A stretch of 64,000 bases of DNA from Isoptericola jiangsuensis (lineage in GTDB: Bacteria > Actinomycetota > Actinomycetes > Actinomycetales > Cellulomonadaceae). The stretch lies in assembly GCF_002563715.1 (NCBI RefSeq), contig NZ_PDJJ01000001.1:1984001-2048000 (forward strand), given 5' to 3'. Of the stretch, positions 1-9,861 are shown piece after piece (within the stretch, counting starts at the first letter, position 1; each line of letters opens with the position of its first letter). The notes under the pieces are model-generated. The model saw only the letters and a list, made by a program, of their open reading frames with translations, made no database searches and had not been told where the DNA came from. The position numbers were made by a program, and so were the translations under genes.

Positions 1-1
1 G

Positions 2-139
2 AAGCGCTACGTGACGATCGCCGTCGGGTGCACCGGCGGCAAGCACCGGTCGGTGGCGATCGCGGGCGAGATCGCCGACCGGCTGCGCGCGGGCGGCCAG
101 CAGGTGACCCTCACGGCGCGCGACCTCGGGAAGGAATGA
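2..139 (+). CDS. rapZ: RapZ (YvcJ) C-terminal end, partial
   Basis: This is the 3' end of a gene that starts before the window. The 45 residues present include [12 protein letters not shown], the hallmark of the C-terminal domain of the RapZ/YvcJ nucleotide-binding family (the GCTGGxHRS loop), so the family call is firm although the Walker A part is missing. In Gram-negatives RapZ is an RNase adaptor; in actinobacteria its role is less clear. The stop codon overlaps the next start in an ATGA, so translation of yvcK is probably coupled to it. The conserved actinobacterial order rapZ-yvcK-whiA supports the call. Confidence 0.85.
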   Translation, partial: KRYVTIAVGCTGGKHRSVAIAGEIADRLRAGGQQVTLTARDLGKE

Positions 140-1134
140 CACTGAGCACCGACGACGGCACGGCCGCACGCGTCCGTGCCCCGCACCTCGGCGGGCCCTC
201 CGTGGTCGCCCTCGGGGGCGGGCACGGGCTGTCGGCCTCCCTGAGCGCGCTGCGCCTCATCTCGGAGCGGATCTCCGCCGTCGTGACGGTCGCCGACGAC
301 GGCGGCTCCTCCGGGCGGCTGCGCGACGAGCTCGACGTGCTGCCCCCGGGTGACCTGCGGATGGCGCTGGCGGCGCTGTGCGACGACTCCGAGTGGGGCC
401 GGACCTGGAGCGACCTGCTCCAGCACCGGTTCACGTCCTCGGGGGACCTGGACGGGCACGCGATGGGCAACCTGCTCATCGTCTCGCTGTGGGAGCGGCT
501 CGGCGACACCGTGCAGGGCCTCGACTGGGTCGGTCGGCTGCTCGGTGCGCGGGGCCGGGTGCTGCCGATGGCGTCCGTGCCGCTGGTCGTCGAGGCGGAC
601 GTCGCGCACGACGACGGCGGCCGCGAGACGGTGGTCGGCCAGAGCCGGGTGGCGGTCACCGACGGGCGGATCGAGCAGCTGCGGCTCGTGCCCGCCGACC
701 CGCCGGCGTGCCCGGAGGCGGTCCGTGCCGTCCTCGACGCGGACTGGGTGGTCATGGGGCCGGGGTCCTGGTACTCGTCGGTGCTCGTGCACCTGCTGGT
801 GCCGGGCCTCGCCGCGGCGCTGGAGGCGACCCCGGCCCGGCGGTGCGTGACCCTCAACCTCAGCGCGGAGCGCGGCGAGACGCACGGCCTGACCCACGCG
901 GAGCACCTCGAGGCGCTGGGCAAGCACGCGCCGGGTCTGCGGGTGGACGTGGTCCTGGCGGACCCGTCGGGCGTCGACGACCCGGAGGTCCTGGCGGAGG
1001 CGGCGGCGGCGCTGGGCGCGCGCCTGGTGCTGCGGCCGGTGCGCCACCGCGACGGGTCGGCCCGCCACGACCCGTTGCTGCTGGCAGCGGCGTTCCGGGA
1101 CGTGTTCGAGGGCACGTCGGAGCAGCCGCTCTGA
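136..1134 (+). CDS. yvcK: YvcK/GlmR-type gluconeogenesis factor
   Basis: A 332-residue CofD-like protein of the YvcK family, which binds UDP-sugars and in other bacteria links carbon supply to cell-wall precursor synthesis. The glycine-rich entry [14 protein letters not shown] (about residues 25-38) and [16 protein letters not shown] (about 51-66) are the family's nucleotide-binding loops. The ATG is placed by the ATGA overlap with rapZ; an upstream in-frame start would run deep into rapZ and is not preferred. It is followed by whiA, as in most actinobacteria and Firmicutes. Confidence 0.9.
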   Translation: MTLSTDDGTAARVRAPHLGGPSVVALGGGHGLSASLSALRLISERISAVVTVADDGGSSGRLRDELDVLPPGDLRMALAALCDDSEWGRTWSDLLQHRFTSSGDLDGHAMGNLLIVSLWERLGDTVQGLDWVGRLLGARGRVLPMASVPLVVEADVAHDDGGRETVVGQSRVAVTDGRIEQLRLVPADPPACPEAVRAVLDADWVVMGPGSWYSSVLVHLLVPGLAAALEATPARRCVTLNLSAERGETHGLTHAEHLEALGKHAPGLRVDVVLADPSGVDDPEVLAEAAAALGARLVLRPVRHRDGSARHDPLLLAAAFRDVFEGTSEQPL

Positions 1135-1172
1135 CGGCTGTCGGTCGTCCCCGCGCGTGGCAGGATGACCGC

Positions 1173-2153
1173 ATGGCTCTCACGGCAGAGGTGAAGGACG
1201 AGCTCGCGCGCTACACGGTGACCCGGACGTCGTGCCGCAAGGCCGAGGTCTCGGCGATGCTGCGGTTCTCGGGCGGGTTGCACATCATCTCGGGACGGGT
1301 CGTGATCGAGGCCGAGCTCGACTCGGAGGCGGCGGCCGCCCGGCTGCGCAAGGCGATCGCGGACCTGTACGGGCATGCGAGCGAGCTGATCGTGGTGCGT
1401 GCGGGCGGGCTGCGCAAGAACGACCGCTACGTGGTCCGGGTGGTGCGCGAGGGGGAGTCCCTGGCGCGCCAGACGGGGCTGCTCGACGCGCGGGGCCGCC
1501 CGGTGCGCGGGCTGGCACCCGAGGTGGTCTCCGGCGGCGTCGACGAGGCGGAGGCGGTGTGGCGCGGGGCCTTCCTCGCCCACGGGTCGCTGACCGAGCC
1601 GGGGCGCTCGATGGCCCTGGAGGTCACGTGCCCGGGCCCGGAGGCGGCGCTCGCGCTCGTGGGTGCGGCGCGCCGGCTGGGCGTCCAGGCCAAGTCGCGT
1701 GAGGTGCGGGGCGTGGACCGGGTCGTGGTCCGTGACGGCGACGCGATCAGCGCGCTGCTCAAGCGCGTGGGCGCGGTGACGACCCGGGAGGCGTGGGAGG
1801 AGCGGCGTGCGCGCCGCGAGGTCCGCGGCACGGCGAACCGGCTGGCGAACTTCGACGACGCGAACCTGCGGCGCTCGGCGCGTGCCGCGGTGGCGGCCGG
1901 CGCGCGCGTGGAGCGCGCGTTCGAGATCCTCGCCGACGAGGTGCCGGAGCACCTGCGCCAGGCGGGTGAGCTGCGTCTGGCGCACAAGCAGGCGTCCCTG
2001 GAGGAGCTCGGGCAGCTGGCGGACCCGCCGCTGTCGAAGGACGCGGTGGCGGGTCGCATCCGGCGTCTGCTGTCGACCGCGGACAAGCGGGCGATGGAGC
2101 TCGGGATCCCCGACACCGAGGCCGGCCTCAGCCCGGACCTGCTGGACCTCTGA
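1173..2153 (+). CDS. whiA: Sporulation/cell-division regulator WhiA
   Basis: A 326-residue WhiA of full family length. It starts [14 protein letters not shown], continues with the degenerate LAGLIDADG-like fold and ends with the helix-turn-helix region ([20 protein letters not shown], about residues 270-289, then [11 protein letters not shown]). WhiA is a DNA-binding regulator; in Streptomyces it acts with WhiB on division genes, and in non-sporulating actinobacteria it is kept as a housekeeping gene. A purine-rich AGGA lies 7 nt before the ATG. It sits 38 nt after yvcK and is probably co-transcribed. Confidence 0.93.
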   Translation: MALTAEVKDELARYTVTRTSCRKAEVSAMLRFSGGLHIISGRVVIEAELDSEAAAARLRKAIADLYGHASELIVVRAGGLRKNDRYVVRVVREGESLARQTGLLDARGRPVRGLAPEVVSGGVDEAEAVWRGAFLAHGSLTEPGRSMALEVTCPGPEAALALVGAARRLGVQAKSREVRGVDRVVVRDGDAISALLKRVGAVTTREAWEERRARREVRGTANRLANFDDANLRRSARAAVAAGARVERAFEILADEVPEHLRQAGELRLAHKQASLEELGQLADPPLSKDAVAGRIRRLLSTADKRAMELGIPDTEAGLSPDLLDL

Positions 2154-2215
2154 GCCCTGGTGGGCGGCCCACCTGTCTCACCGGCGGCCAAGGTCTGCGA
2201 CCGGCAACGCGAGGG

Positions 2216-2300
2216 TATAGGCTCGGGGGCGTCAGGTGACGACGGTGACCCCTGGACGTGAGGTCCCGGAAGGCATCGTCACGGCATTCCAGGGGACACC
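2216..2300 (+). promoter_or_regulatory. gap upstream region: possible -10 and leader stem
   Basis: The 235-base gap between whiA and gap holds a TATAGGCT stretch (2216-2223, giving a TAGGCT -10-like hexamer) and, downstream, an inverted repeat: GGTGACCCCTGGA (2244-2256) against TCCAGGGGACACC (2288-2300), with one mismatch and a 31-nt loop. If transcription starts near 2230 the repeat would fold in the 5' leader of gap. The promoter is a guess from sequence only. Confidence 0.35.
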
Positions 2301-2331
2301 GCGAGCATCAGCGCGCCGAGTGCGCGCATGA

Positions 2332-3393
<1,062 letters not shown>

Positions 3394-3418
3394 CGACCAG
3401 CTCCGCCCCAGCGTGACC

Positions 3419-3487
3419 ACGACGTCCGCGGGTGCGCGGTCCCGCCCGTCCCCGCGACGAGCGGGCACCGCGCCCCGCGGACGTCGT
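3419..3487 (+). terminator. Large hairpin between gap and pgk
   Basis: The outer arms ACGACGTCCGCGGG-T-GCGCGGT (3419-3440) and ACCGCGCCCCGCGGACGTCGT (3467-3487) pair over 21 bp with one bulged T, and an inner CCCGC/GCGGG stem (3441-3445 / 3461-3465) extends the structure. There is no U tract, as is usual in high-GC actinobacteria. It may terminate part of the gap transcripts or protect their 3' ends while some reading-through feeds pgk. Confidence 0.6.
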
Positions 3488-3537
3488 CGTGTCACGACCC
3501 TTGCGTCCTACCCGAACGACCTGCACGAGGTGAGCTC

Positions 3538-4734
3538 ATGAAGACGATCGACTCCCTCGGGGACCTGCGCGGCAAGCGCGTCCTCGTCCGCTCCGACTTC
3601 AACGTGCCGCTGGACGGCACCACCATCACCGACGACGGCCGCATCCGCGCCGCCCTCCCGACGCTCACCCGTCTGGTCGAGGCCGGCGCCCGCGTCGTCG
3701 TCACCGCGCACCTGGGCCGCCCCAAGGGCACCCCGGACCCGCGCTACTCCCTGGCCCCGGTCGCGGCCCGCCTCGGCGAGCTCCTCGGCCAGGACGTCGC
3801 GCTGGCCGAGGACCTGGTCGGCGCGTCCGCGCAGTCCACCGTCGCCGGCCTGGCCGACGGTCAGGTCGCGCTGCTGGAGAACGTGCGCTTCGACGCCCGC
3901 GAGACCTCGAAGGTCGACGCCGAGCGCGAGGAGCTCGCCGGCGAGCTCGCGCGGCTCGCCGACGCGTTCGTCTCCGACGGCTTCGGCGTCGTGCACCGCA
4001 AGCAGGCGTCCGTCTACGACGTCGCCCAGGTGCTCCCGGCGGCCGCGGGCGACCTGGTGCTCAAGGAGGTCGAGTCGCTCTCGCGCGCCACGACCGACCC
4101 CGAGCGGCCCTACGCCGTCGTGCTCGGCGGGTCGAAGGTCTCGGACAAGCTGGGCGTCATCGCGAACCTGCTCACCAAGGCGGACCGCCTCCTCATCGGC
4201 GGTGGCATGGTCTTCACGTTCCTCGCGGCGCAGGGCCACTCGGTGGGCTCCTCGCTGCTCGAGGAGGACCAGATCGACACCGTCCGCGGCTACCTGGAGC
4301 AGGCCGAGGCCAACGGCGTGGAGATCGTCCTGCCGACGGACATCGTCGCGGCGGACGCGTTCGCGGCCGACGCCCCGCACACCACGGTGGCGGCCGACGC
4401 GATCCCCGACGGCAAGATGGGCCTCGACATCGGCCCGGACGCCGGCGCGCTCTTCGCGGCGAAGCTGGCGGACGCCCGCACCATCGCCTGGAACGGCCCG
4501 ATGGGCGTCTTCGAGTTCGAGGCGTTCGCCGGCGGCACCCGCGCCGTGGCGCAGGGCATCGTCGACGCGACCGCGAACGGCGCCTTCTCCATCGTGGGCG
4601 GCGGCGACTCCGCGGCCGCGGTGCGCCGTCTCGGCTTCGACGAGGCCGGCTTCAGCCACATCTCCACCGGTGGCGGGGCGAGCCTGGAGCTGCTGGAGGG
4701 CAAGGAGCTCCCCGGCCTCACCGTCCTGGCCTGA
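3538..4734 (+). CDS. pgk: Phosphoglycerate kinase
   Basis: A 398-residue monomeric PGK that makes ATP from 1,3-bisphosphoglycerate. Recognisable elements are [12 protein letters not shown] near residue 14, the arginine-rich [17 protein letters not shown] loop near 60, [12 protein letters not shown] near 198 and the C-terminal nucleotide site ending in [13 protein letters not shown]. Length is normal. The ATG follows GAGG by 7 nt. It lies between gap and tpiA, the canonical lower-glycolysis order. Confidence 0.97.
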   Translation: MKTIDSLGDLRGKRVLVRSDFNVPLDGTTITDDGRIRAALPTLTRLVEAGARVVVTAHLGRPKGTPDPRYSLAPVAARLGELLGQDVALAEDLVGASAQSTVAGLADGQVALLENVRFDARETSKVDAEREELAGELARLADAFVSDGFGVVHRKQASVYDVAQVLPAAAGDLVLKEVESLSRATTDPERPYAVVLGGSKVSDKLGVIANLLTKADRLLIGGGMVFTFLAAQGHSVGSSLLEEDQIDTVRGYLEQAEANGVEIVLPTDIVAADAFAADAPHTTVAADAIPDGKMGLDIGPDAGALFAAKLADARTIAWNGPMGVFEFEAFAGGTRAVAQGIVDATANGAFSIVGGGDSAAAVRRLGFDEAGFSHISTGGGASLELLEGKELPGLTVLA

Positions 4735-4788
4735 GGCCCGGCGGACCGCACCCGACGACCGACCACCACGACACGAAGGACACGAACT

Positions 4789-5580
4789 GTGGCCACGAAC
4801 CGCACGCCGCTGATGGCGGGCAACTGGAAGATGAACCTGGACCACGCCGAGGCGATCGCCGCGGTCCAGAAGCTGGCGTGGACGCTCAAGGACGCGTCGC
4901 ACGACTACTCCGCGGTGGAGGTGGCGGTGCTCGCGCCGTTCACCGACCTGCGCTCGGTGCAGACCCTGGTCGACGCCGACAAGCTCGAGGTCCGCTACGG
5001 CGCGCAGGACGTCTCGCAGCACGAGTCGGGCGCGTACACCGGTGAGGTGTCGGGCTCGATGCTCAAGCGTCTCGGCTGCACCTACGTGGCCGTCGGGCAC
5101 TCCGAGCGCCGCGAGTACCACCACGAGGACGACGCGCTGGTCAACGCCAAGGTGAAGGCGGCGTTCGGCAAGGGGATCGTCCCGATCCTGTGCGTGGGCG
5201 AGGGCCTGGACGTCCGCAAGGCGGGCGACCAGGTGGCGTACTCCCTGGCCCAGGTCGACGCGGCGCTCGAGGGCGTCCCGGCCGAGCAGGCCAAGGACGT
5301 CGTCATCGCCTACGAGCCCGTCTGGGCGATCGGCACCGGCGAGGTCGCGACCCCGCAGGACGCGCAGGAGGTGTGCGGTGCGATCCGCGCCCGCCTGGCC
5401 GAGCTGTACGACGCCCAGCTCGCCGCGGGCGTGCGCGTCCTGTACGGCGGTTCGGTGAAGTCCGGCAACGTCGCGCAGATCATGGCCGAGCCGGACGTCG
5501 ACGGCGCGCTCGTCGGCGGTGCCAGCCTCGACCCGGAGGAGTTCGCGAAGATCGCGCGTTTCCAGTCGCACGTCGGCTGA
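4789..5580 (+). CDS. tpiA: Triosephosphate isomerase
   Basis: A 263-residue TIM barrel interconverting dihydroxyacetone phosphate and glyceraldehyde-3-phosphate. All catalytic residues are present: Asn12/Lys14 in AGNWKMN, His104 in VGHSERR and Glu176 in [11 protein letters not shown], which also begins the mobile loop 6. The start is a GTG about 8 nt after GAAGGA. It is 54 nt downstream of pgk with no terminator between them, so the two are likely one transcript. Confidence 0.97.
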   Translation: MATNRTPLMAGNWKMNLDHAEAIAAVQKLAWTLKDASHDYSAVEVAVLAPFTDLRSVQTLVDADKLEVRYGAQDVSQHESGAYTGEVSGSMLKRLGCTYVAVGHSERREYHHEDDALVNAKVKAAFGKGIVPILCVGEGLDVRKAGDQVAYSLAQVDAALEGVPAEQAKDVVIAYEPVWAIGTGEVATPQDAQEVCGAIRARLAELYDAQLAAGVRVLYGGSVKSGNVAQIMAEPDVDGALVGGASLDPEEFAKIARFQSHVG

Positions 5581-5591
5581 CGAGAACGACC

Positions 5592-5662
5592 GGGGAGCGC
5601 TGCTCCCCACCGGCCCCCTGTGGTGTCCCTTCGTCCTGAGATGAGGGGTTCGCCACAGGGGG
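5592..5662 (+). terminator. Two inverted repeats between tpiA and secG
   Basis: A short hairpin, GGGGAGC/GCTCCCC with a 3-nt loop (5592-5608), directly follows tpiA. A second inverted repeat, CCCCCTGTGG (5614-5623) against CCACAGGGGG (5653-5662), encloses 29 nt. Together they may end or attenuate the glycolytic transcript. A TAGTCT hexamer about 10 nt further on could be a -10 box for secG. Confidence 0.5.
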
Positions 5663-5742
5663 TCCTCTTCACCTAGTCTTGACCCCGCCGGGCAATCCCG
5701 GCACCGACAGCCCGCCGTCAGGCGACCAAGATTCGAGGACAC

Positions 5743-5988
5743 ATGTTCGCCGCGTTGATCATCCTCCTGAAGGTCCTGCTGGTCCTGACCAGCTCCTTCC
5801 TCATCCTGCTCATCCTCATGCATAAGGGCAAGGGCGGAGGCCTGTCCGACATGTTCGGCGGGGGGATCTCCAGCGCGGCGGGCAGCTCGGGCGTCGCCGA
5901 GCGCAACCTCAACCGGATCACCATCGGCATCGCCCTGGTCTGGACGGTGGTCATCGTCCTGCTGGGTCTCGCCACCAAGGTGGGCTGA
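5743..5988 (+). CDS. secG: Preprotein translocase subunit SecG
   Basis: An 81-residue membrane protein with the SecG layout: a first transmembrane helix (about 4-25), the conserved cytoplasmic loop HKGKGGGLSDMFGGG (about 27-41), and a second helix (about 58-76). SecG assists SecYE in protein export. The ATG follows a GAGGA by a few bases. The position after tpiA and before rbpA is conserved in related actinobacteria. Confidence 0.95.
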   Translation: MFAALIILLKVLLVLTSSFLILLILMHKGKGGGLSDMFGGGISSAAGSSGVAERNLNRITIGIALVWTVVIVLLGLATKVG

Positions 5989-6050
5989 CAGCACCATCCG
6001 GATCCGCGCCCGGCCGTCGAGCGTCGGCGGCCCCGGCTGCGGTTCGTCCG

Positions 6051-6064
6051 TGGGAGAGCTCCCA
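6051..6064 (+). promoter_or_regulatory. Palindromic site in the rbpA leader
   Basis: TGGGAGAGCTCCCA has two perfect 6-bp arms, extended by one further G/C pair to GTGGGAG/CTCCCAC. It differs at a single central base from the CebR/CelR-type operator TGGGAGCGCTCCCA, which itself occurs at 53250-53263. It lies 24 nt before the rbpA start. A 2-nt loop is too short for a good RNA hairpin, so a DNA-binding site is more likely, but its binder is unknown and the loss of the central CpG argues against a LacI-family protein. Confidence 0.4.
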
Positions 6065-6088
6065 CTTGATCGAAGGTGAGGACGACAC

Positions 6089-6457
6089 GTGGTATCTGCC
6101 GGACATGCCATCCGTGGCTCCCGCGTCGGCGCGGGTCCGATGGGGGAGCAGGAGCGCGGTGAAGCGGCTCCCCGCAGGACGGTCTCGTACTGGTGCCTGA
6201 ACGGGCACGAGATCAGGCCGAGCTTCGCGATGCTCGACGAGGTCGACCCGCCGGAGCAGTGGGACTGCCCGCGGTGCGGGTTCCCCGCCGGGCAGGACCG
6301 GGCGAACCCGCCGGCGCCGATCCGCAACGAGCCGTACAAGACGCACCTCGCGTACGTGAAGGAGCGACGCTCCGAGGAGGACGGTGCCGCTCTGCTGGAG
6401 GAGGCGCTGGCCACCCTGCGGGCGCGCCGGCAGGGTCGCGTGCCGAGCCGCGTGTGA
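6089..6457 (+). CDS. rbpA: RNA polymerase-binding protein RbpA
   Basis: A 122-residue RbpA, an actinobacteria-specific factor that binds RNA polymerase and the group 1/2 sigma factors and stabilises the open complex. The family N-terminus HAIRGSRVGAGPMGE (residues 6-20) fixes the GTG start. A zinc-ribbon-like core holds Cys36, His40, Cys60 and Cys63 (YWCLNGH ... WDCPRCG), and the C-terminal sigma-interaction part includes KTHLAYVKERRSEE. It is bounded downstream by a very strong bidirectional terminator. Confidence 0.95.
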   Translation: MVSAGHAIRGSRVGAGPMGEQERGEAAPRRTVSYWCLNGHEIRPSFAMLDEVDPPEQWDCPRCGFPAGQDRANPPAPIRNEPYKTHLAYVKERRSEEDGAALLEEALATLRARRQGRVPSRV

Positions 6458-6459
6458 CG

Positions 6460-6511
6460 ACGACGAAGGGGGCGGGCCGGGAGGATTCTCCCGGCCCGCC
6501 CCCTTCGTCGT
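6460..6511. terminator. Perfect 24-bp bidirectional terminator hairpin
   Basis: The arms 6460-6483 and 6488-6511 are exact reverse complements over 24 nt with a 4-nt GATT loop. The hairpin sits directly after the rbpA stop and before the pgl stop of the converging pentose-phosphate cluster, so it can serve both strands. A smaller 8-bp repeat (CGGTCCGT / ACGGACCG, 6521-6548) follows. Confidence 0.85.
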
Positions 6512-6554
6512 GCGTCCCAGCGGTCCGTCCGTCGGTCCGGACGGACCGGTGTGG

Positions 6555-7319
6555 TCAGCGGTGCTCGGACGCTGCGGCGGCGTCGAGCAGCCACAGGGTG
6601 CGGCGGTGCCCGATCGCCCGGACCGCGGGCACGTGCGTGACGGGCCCGCCGGACAGCGCGGCGGCGGCCTGCGCGGCCTTCTCCGCGCCGGCCGCGACGA
6701 CCCACACCTCCTGGGCGGCGCCGATCGCCGCGAAGGTGAGGGTGACACGCTCCGGCGGGGGCTTGGGGGAGCCGTGCACGCCGGCGGTGAACCCCGGCGC
6801 CTCGAGGGCGGCGTGGTGCGGGAACAGGGACGCCACGTGGCCGTCGGGCCCCATGCCGAGCAGGAGGACGTCGAAGTCGGGGACGTGCTCACCCCGGGGA
6901 GCGTGCTCGGCGAGGGTGCGGGCGTAGGCCGCGGCGGCCTCCTCGGGCGTGCTCGCCTCGCCAGGGCCGTCACCACGCGCCGGCATCGCGTGGACGTGCT
7001 GGGCGGGCAGGCCGTGCTCCGCGACGAGGAGGTCGAGCAGCGCGTCCCGGGCCTGGGTCTCGTTGCGGTCCGGGTCGCCGGCGGGCAGGAACCGCTCGTC
7101 GCCCCACCACAGGTGGACGCCGGACCAGTCGACCGCGCCGCGCAGCGGGCTCGCCGCGATCTCCGCGAGGGTGCGGATGCCGACGGTGCCGCCCGTGAGC
7201 ACGACGTGCACCGGGGAGTGCACCGACTGCGCGTCCAGCAGCCGGGTCAGCAGGCGCGCGGCGGTCGCCCGGGCGAGCGTCGCGGCGTCGGGGTGGACGA
7301 CGACCAGGCGGGTGCTCAC
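6555..7319 (-). CDS. pgl: 6-phosphogluconolactonase
   Basis: A 254-residue lactonase of the Pgl/DevB (glucosamine-6-phosphate isomerase-like) fold that hydrolyses 6-phosphogluconolactone after Zwf. Typical segments are VVLTGGTVGIRTL (about 48-60), VDWSGVHLWWGDERFLP (about 71-87) and DVLLLGMGPDGHVASLFP (about 141-158). The GTG start overlaps the opcA stop as GTGA, so the proteins are probably translationally coupled. It is the last gene of the tkt-tal-zwf-opcA-pgl cluster. Confidence 0.93.
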   Translation of the reverse strand: MSTRLVVVHPDAATLARATAARLLTRLLDAQSVHSPVHVVLTGGTVGIRTLAEIAASPLRGAVDWSGVHLWWGDERFLPAGDPDRNETQARDALLDLLVAEHGLPAQHVHAMPARGDGPGEASTPEEAAAAYARTLAEHAPRGEHVPDFDVLLLGMGPDGHVASLFPHHAALEAPGFTAGVHGSPKPPPERVTLTFAAIGAAQEVWVVAAGAEKAAQAAAALSGGPVTHVPAVRAIGHRRTLWLLDAAAASEHR

Positions 7320-8251
7320 GAGCCCGCCTCGACGGTCTCGACGCGCGCGAGGCCGCGCTGCAGCACCTGCCCGTAGACCTCGTCGGGGTCGAGTCGCCGC
7401 AGCTCCTCGATGAGCGCCTCGGACAGCGCCCGGATGGGCAGCGCCATGTGGCGGTCGGGCTTGCCGGGCTGGCTGATGGTCACGATCCGTCCGTCGGGGC
7501 GGTCGAGCACGATCGGTCCGTCCTTGCGCTCCAGCACGACCCGCGTGATGGCGTCCGAGCCGCCGGTGCGCACCACCGTGGCGGGGCACTTCAGCTTGAG
7601 CCCGAGCCACGCGGCGAGCAGGTCGAGGGACGTGTGGTCCGTCTGACCCTCGACGCGCGCGGAGGTCACGGCCGCGTAGGGCGGCTGGTCGAGCGCCGCG
7701 GCGATGAGCCCGCGCCACAGGGTGACGCGGGCCCAGGCGAGGTCCGTGTCACCGCTGTCGAACGACTCCGCGAGCCGGGCGAGCATCGCGACCGGCTCGT
7801 CGGAGGTGGTGGTGTCGGTGATGCGTCGCTGCGCCATCGCGCCGAGGGGGGCCGCGGCCGGGTCGACGGGACCGTCCGCCGGCCACCACACGACGATCGG
7901 GGCGTCGGGCAGCAGCAGCGGCATGACGAGCGTGTCGGGGTGGGCGAGCAGCGGCTCGGTGCAGCGCAGCACGACGACCTCGGACGCGCCCGCGTCGCCG
8001 CCGACGCGGATCTGGGCGTCCACGCGCCCGGTCGTCCCGACGCCGTCGAGCGGCGCGACGACGACCACGCGGCAGGGATGCTCGTGGCTGGCCTCGTTGG
8101 CGGCGTCGACGGCCCCCTCGACGTCCGCCTCGGCCGCGACGACCACGAGGGTGAGGACGCGGCCGAGGGCCACGGCACCGCCCTCGTCGCGGAGGTGGTC
8201 GAGGCGCTTGCTGACCTTGTTGGTCGTGGTGTCCGGCATGTCGATGATCAT
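7316..8251 (-). CDS. opcA: Glucose-6-phosphate dehydrogenase assembly protein OpcA
   Basis: A 311-residue OpcA, needed for assembly or redox activation of G6PDH in cyanobacteria and corynebacteria. The N-terminal segment with TTTNKVSKRLDHLRDEGGAV (8-27), the ALGRVLTLVVV stretch and WPADGPVDPAAAPLGAMAQRR are characteristic of the actinobacterial family. It lies 25 nt downstream of zwf and overlaps pgl by 4 nt, which matches its role with Zwf. Confidence 0.92.
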   Translation of the reverse strand: MIIDMPDTTTNKVSKRLDHLRDEGGAVALGRVLTLVVVAAEADVEGAVDAANEASHEHPCRVVVVAPLDGVGTTGRVDAQIRVGGDAGASEVVVLRCTEPLLAHPDTLVMPLLLPDAPIVVWWPADGPVDPAAAPLGAMAQRRITDTTTSDEPVAMLARLAESFDSGDTDLAWARVTLWRGLIAAALDQPPYAAVTSARVEGQTDHTSLDLLAAWLGLKLKCPATVVRTGGSDAITRVVLERKDGPIVLDRPDGRIVTISQPGKPDRHMALPIRALSEALIEELRRLDPDEVYGQVLQRGLARVETVEAGS

Positions 8252-8276
8252 GGGAGTGCTCCTTCGTGCCGGCGGG

Positions 8277-9818
8277 TCAGGGTCGGCGCCAGGTGCGGCC
8301 GTCGCGGGCCATCATGGCGTCGGCGGACGGCGGGCCCCACGAGCCCGAGGGGTACGGCTCGGGGCGGCCCTTGCCGGCCCAGTGCTCGATCACCGGGTCG
8401 AGGATCTTCCAGGAGAGCTCGACCTCCTCGCGGGTGGGGAACAGCGGCGGGTCGCCGAGCAGCACGTCGAGGATGAGGCGCTCGTAGGCCTCGGGGGAGG
8501 ACTCGGTGAACGAGTGCCCGTACCCGAAGTCCATGGTGACGTCGCGGACCTCCATGGCGGTGCCCGGCACCTTGGCGCCGAACCGCAGGGTGACGCCCTC
8601 GTCCGGCTGGACGCGGATGACGAGCGCGTTGCTGCCCAGGTCCGAGGTCAGGGACGACTCGAAGGGCAGGTGCGGCGCCTTCTTGAAGACGACCGCGACC
8701 TCGGTGACGCGGCGGCCCAGCCGCTTGCCGCTGCGCAGGTAGAACGGCACGCCCGCCCAGCGCCGGTTGTCGATGTCGAGGCGCACCGCCGCGTACGTCT
8801 CCGTCGTGGAGTCGGGGTTGAAGCCCTCCTCCTCGAGGAAGCCGACGACCTGCTCGCCGCCCTGCCACGCCGCGGCGTACTGCCCGCGCGCGGTGTGCCG
8901 CGACAGGTCGCGGGGGAGCCGGACGGACGACAGCACCTTGATCTTCTCGGCGCGCAGCGCGGCCGCGTCGAAGTTCACCGGCTCCTCCATCGCGACCAGC
9001 GCGAGGAGCTGCAGCAGGTGGTTCTGGATGACGTCGCGGGCGGCGCCCACGCCGTCGTAGTAGCTGGCGCGACCGCCGATGCCGATGTCCTCGGCCATCG
9101 TGATCTGGACGTGGTCCACGTAGCCGCTGTTCCACAGCGGCTCGAACATCTGGTTCGCGAAGCGCAGCGCCAGGATGTTCTGGACGGTCTCCTTGCCCAG
9201 GTAGTGGTCGATGCGGAACACCGACTCGGGGTCGAACACCTTGCTCACGACGCCGTCGAGCTCCTGGGCGGACGCCAGGTCGTGGCCGAACGGCTTCTCG
9301 ATGACGACGCGCCGCCAGGCGTCCGGCTCGGAGCGGGACAGGCCCGAGCTGGACAGCTGCTCGCAGACCAGCGGGAACGCGCTGGGCGGCACCGACAGGT
9401 AGAAGGCGTGGTTGCCGCCCGTGCCGCGTTCCGCGTCGAGGTTCTCGACGGTGCGGCGCAGCTCCTCGAACGCCTCGGGGTCGTCGAAGCTGCCCTGCAC
9501 GAACCGGATGCCCTCGGCGAGCTGCTGCCACGTCTCCTCGCGGAACGGCGTGCGCGCGTGCTCCTTGACGGCGTCGTGCACGACCTGCGCGAAGTCCTCG
9601 TCCGCCCAGTCGCGCCGGGCGAACCCGGTGAGCGCGAAGCCCGGCGGGAGCAGGCCCCGGTTGGCGAGGTCGTAGACCGCCGGCATCAGCTTCTTGCGCG
9701 ACAGGTCGCCGGTGACCCCGAAGATGACCAGGCCGCAGGGGCCGGCGATCCTCGGGAGGCGAAGGTCGAGCGGGTCGCGCAGCGGGTTGTGCTCGGCGGT
9801 GATCTTGGCCGGTCTCAC
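8277..9818 (-). CDS. zwf: Glucose-6-phosphate 1-dehydrogenase
   Basis: A 513-residue G6PDH, the NADP-reducing entry step of the oxidative pentose-phosphate pathway. It shows the dinucleotide-binding motif GVTGDLSRKK (34-43), EKPFG (174-178) and the active-site DHYLGKE (204-210) with its catalytic His. The chosen GTG gives the family N-terminus PAKITAEHNPLRDP and follows GAGGAG by about 10 nt. It is downstream of tal (43 nt) and is probably part of the same transcript. Confidence 0.96.
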   Translation of the reverse strand: MRPAKITAEHNPLRDPLDLRLPRIAGPCGLVIFGVTGDLSRKKLMPAVYDLANRGLLPPGFALTGFARRDWADEDFAQVVHDAVKEHARTPFREETWQQLAEGIRFVQGSFDDPEAFEELRRTVENLDAERGTGGNHAFYLSVPPSAFPLVCEQLSSSGLSRSEPDAWRRVVIEKPFGHDLASAQELDGVVSKVFDPESVFRIDHYLGKETVQNILALRFANQMFEPLWNSGYVDHVQITMAEDIGIGGRASYYDGVGAARDVIQNHLLQLLALVAMEEPVNFDAAALRAEKIKVLSSVRLPRDLSRHTARGQYAAAWQGGEQVVGFLEEEGFNPDSTTETYAAVRLDIDNRRWAGVPFYLRSGKRLGRRVTEVAVVFKKAPHLPFESSLTSDLGSNALVIRVQPDEGVTLRFGAKVPGTAMEVRDVTMDFGYGHSFTESSPEAYERLILDVLLGDPPLFPTREEVELSWKILDPVIEHWAGKGRPEPYPSGSWGPPSADAMMARDGRTWRRP

Positions 9819-9861
9819 GGGTGCCCGTCTCCTCGGTTCTTCGGCGTGTGCGGGTGGGACG

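Noticed and set aside
3508-6705. Very long minus-strand open frame opposite pgk, tpiA and secG, and similar long frames elsewhere (for example opposite or inside the pentose-phosphate and riboflavin genes)
   Set aside because: Low-complexity Arg/Ala/Gly-rich translations without motifs, antisense to well-recognised genes; an effect of high third-position GC.
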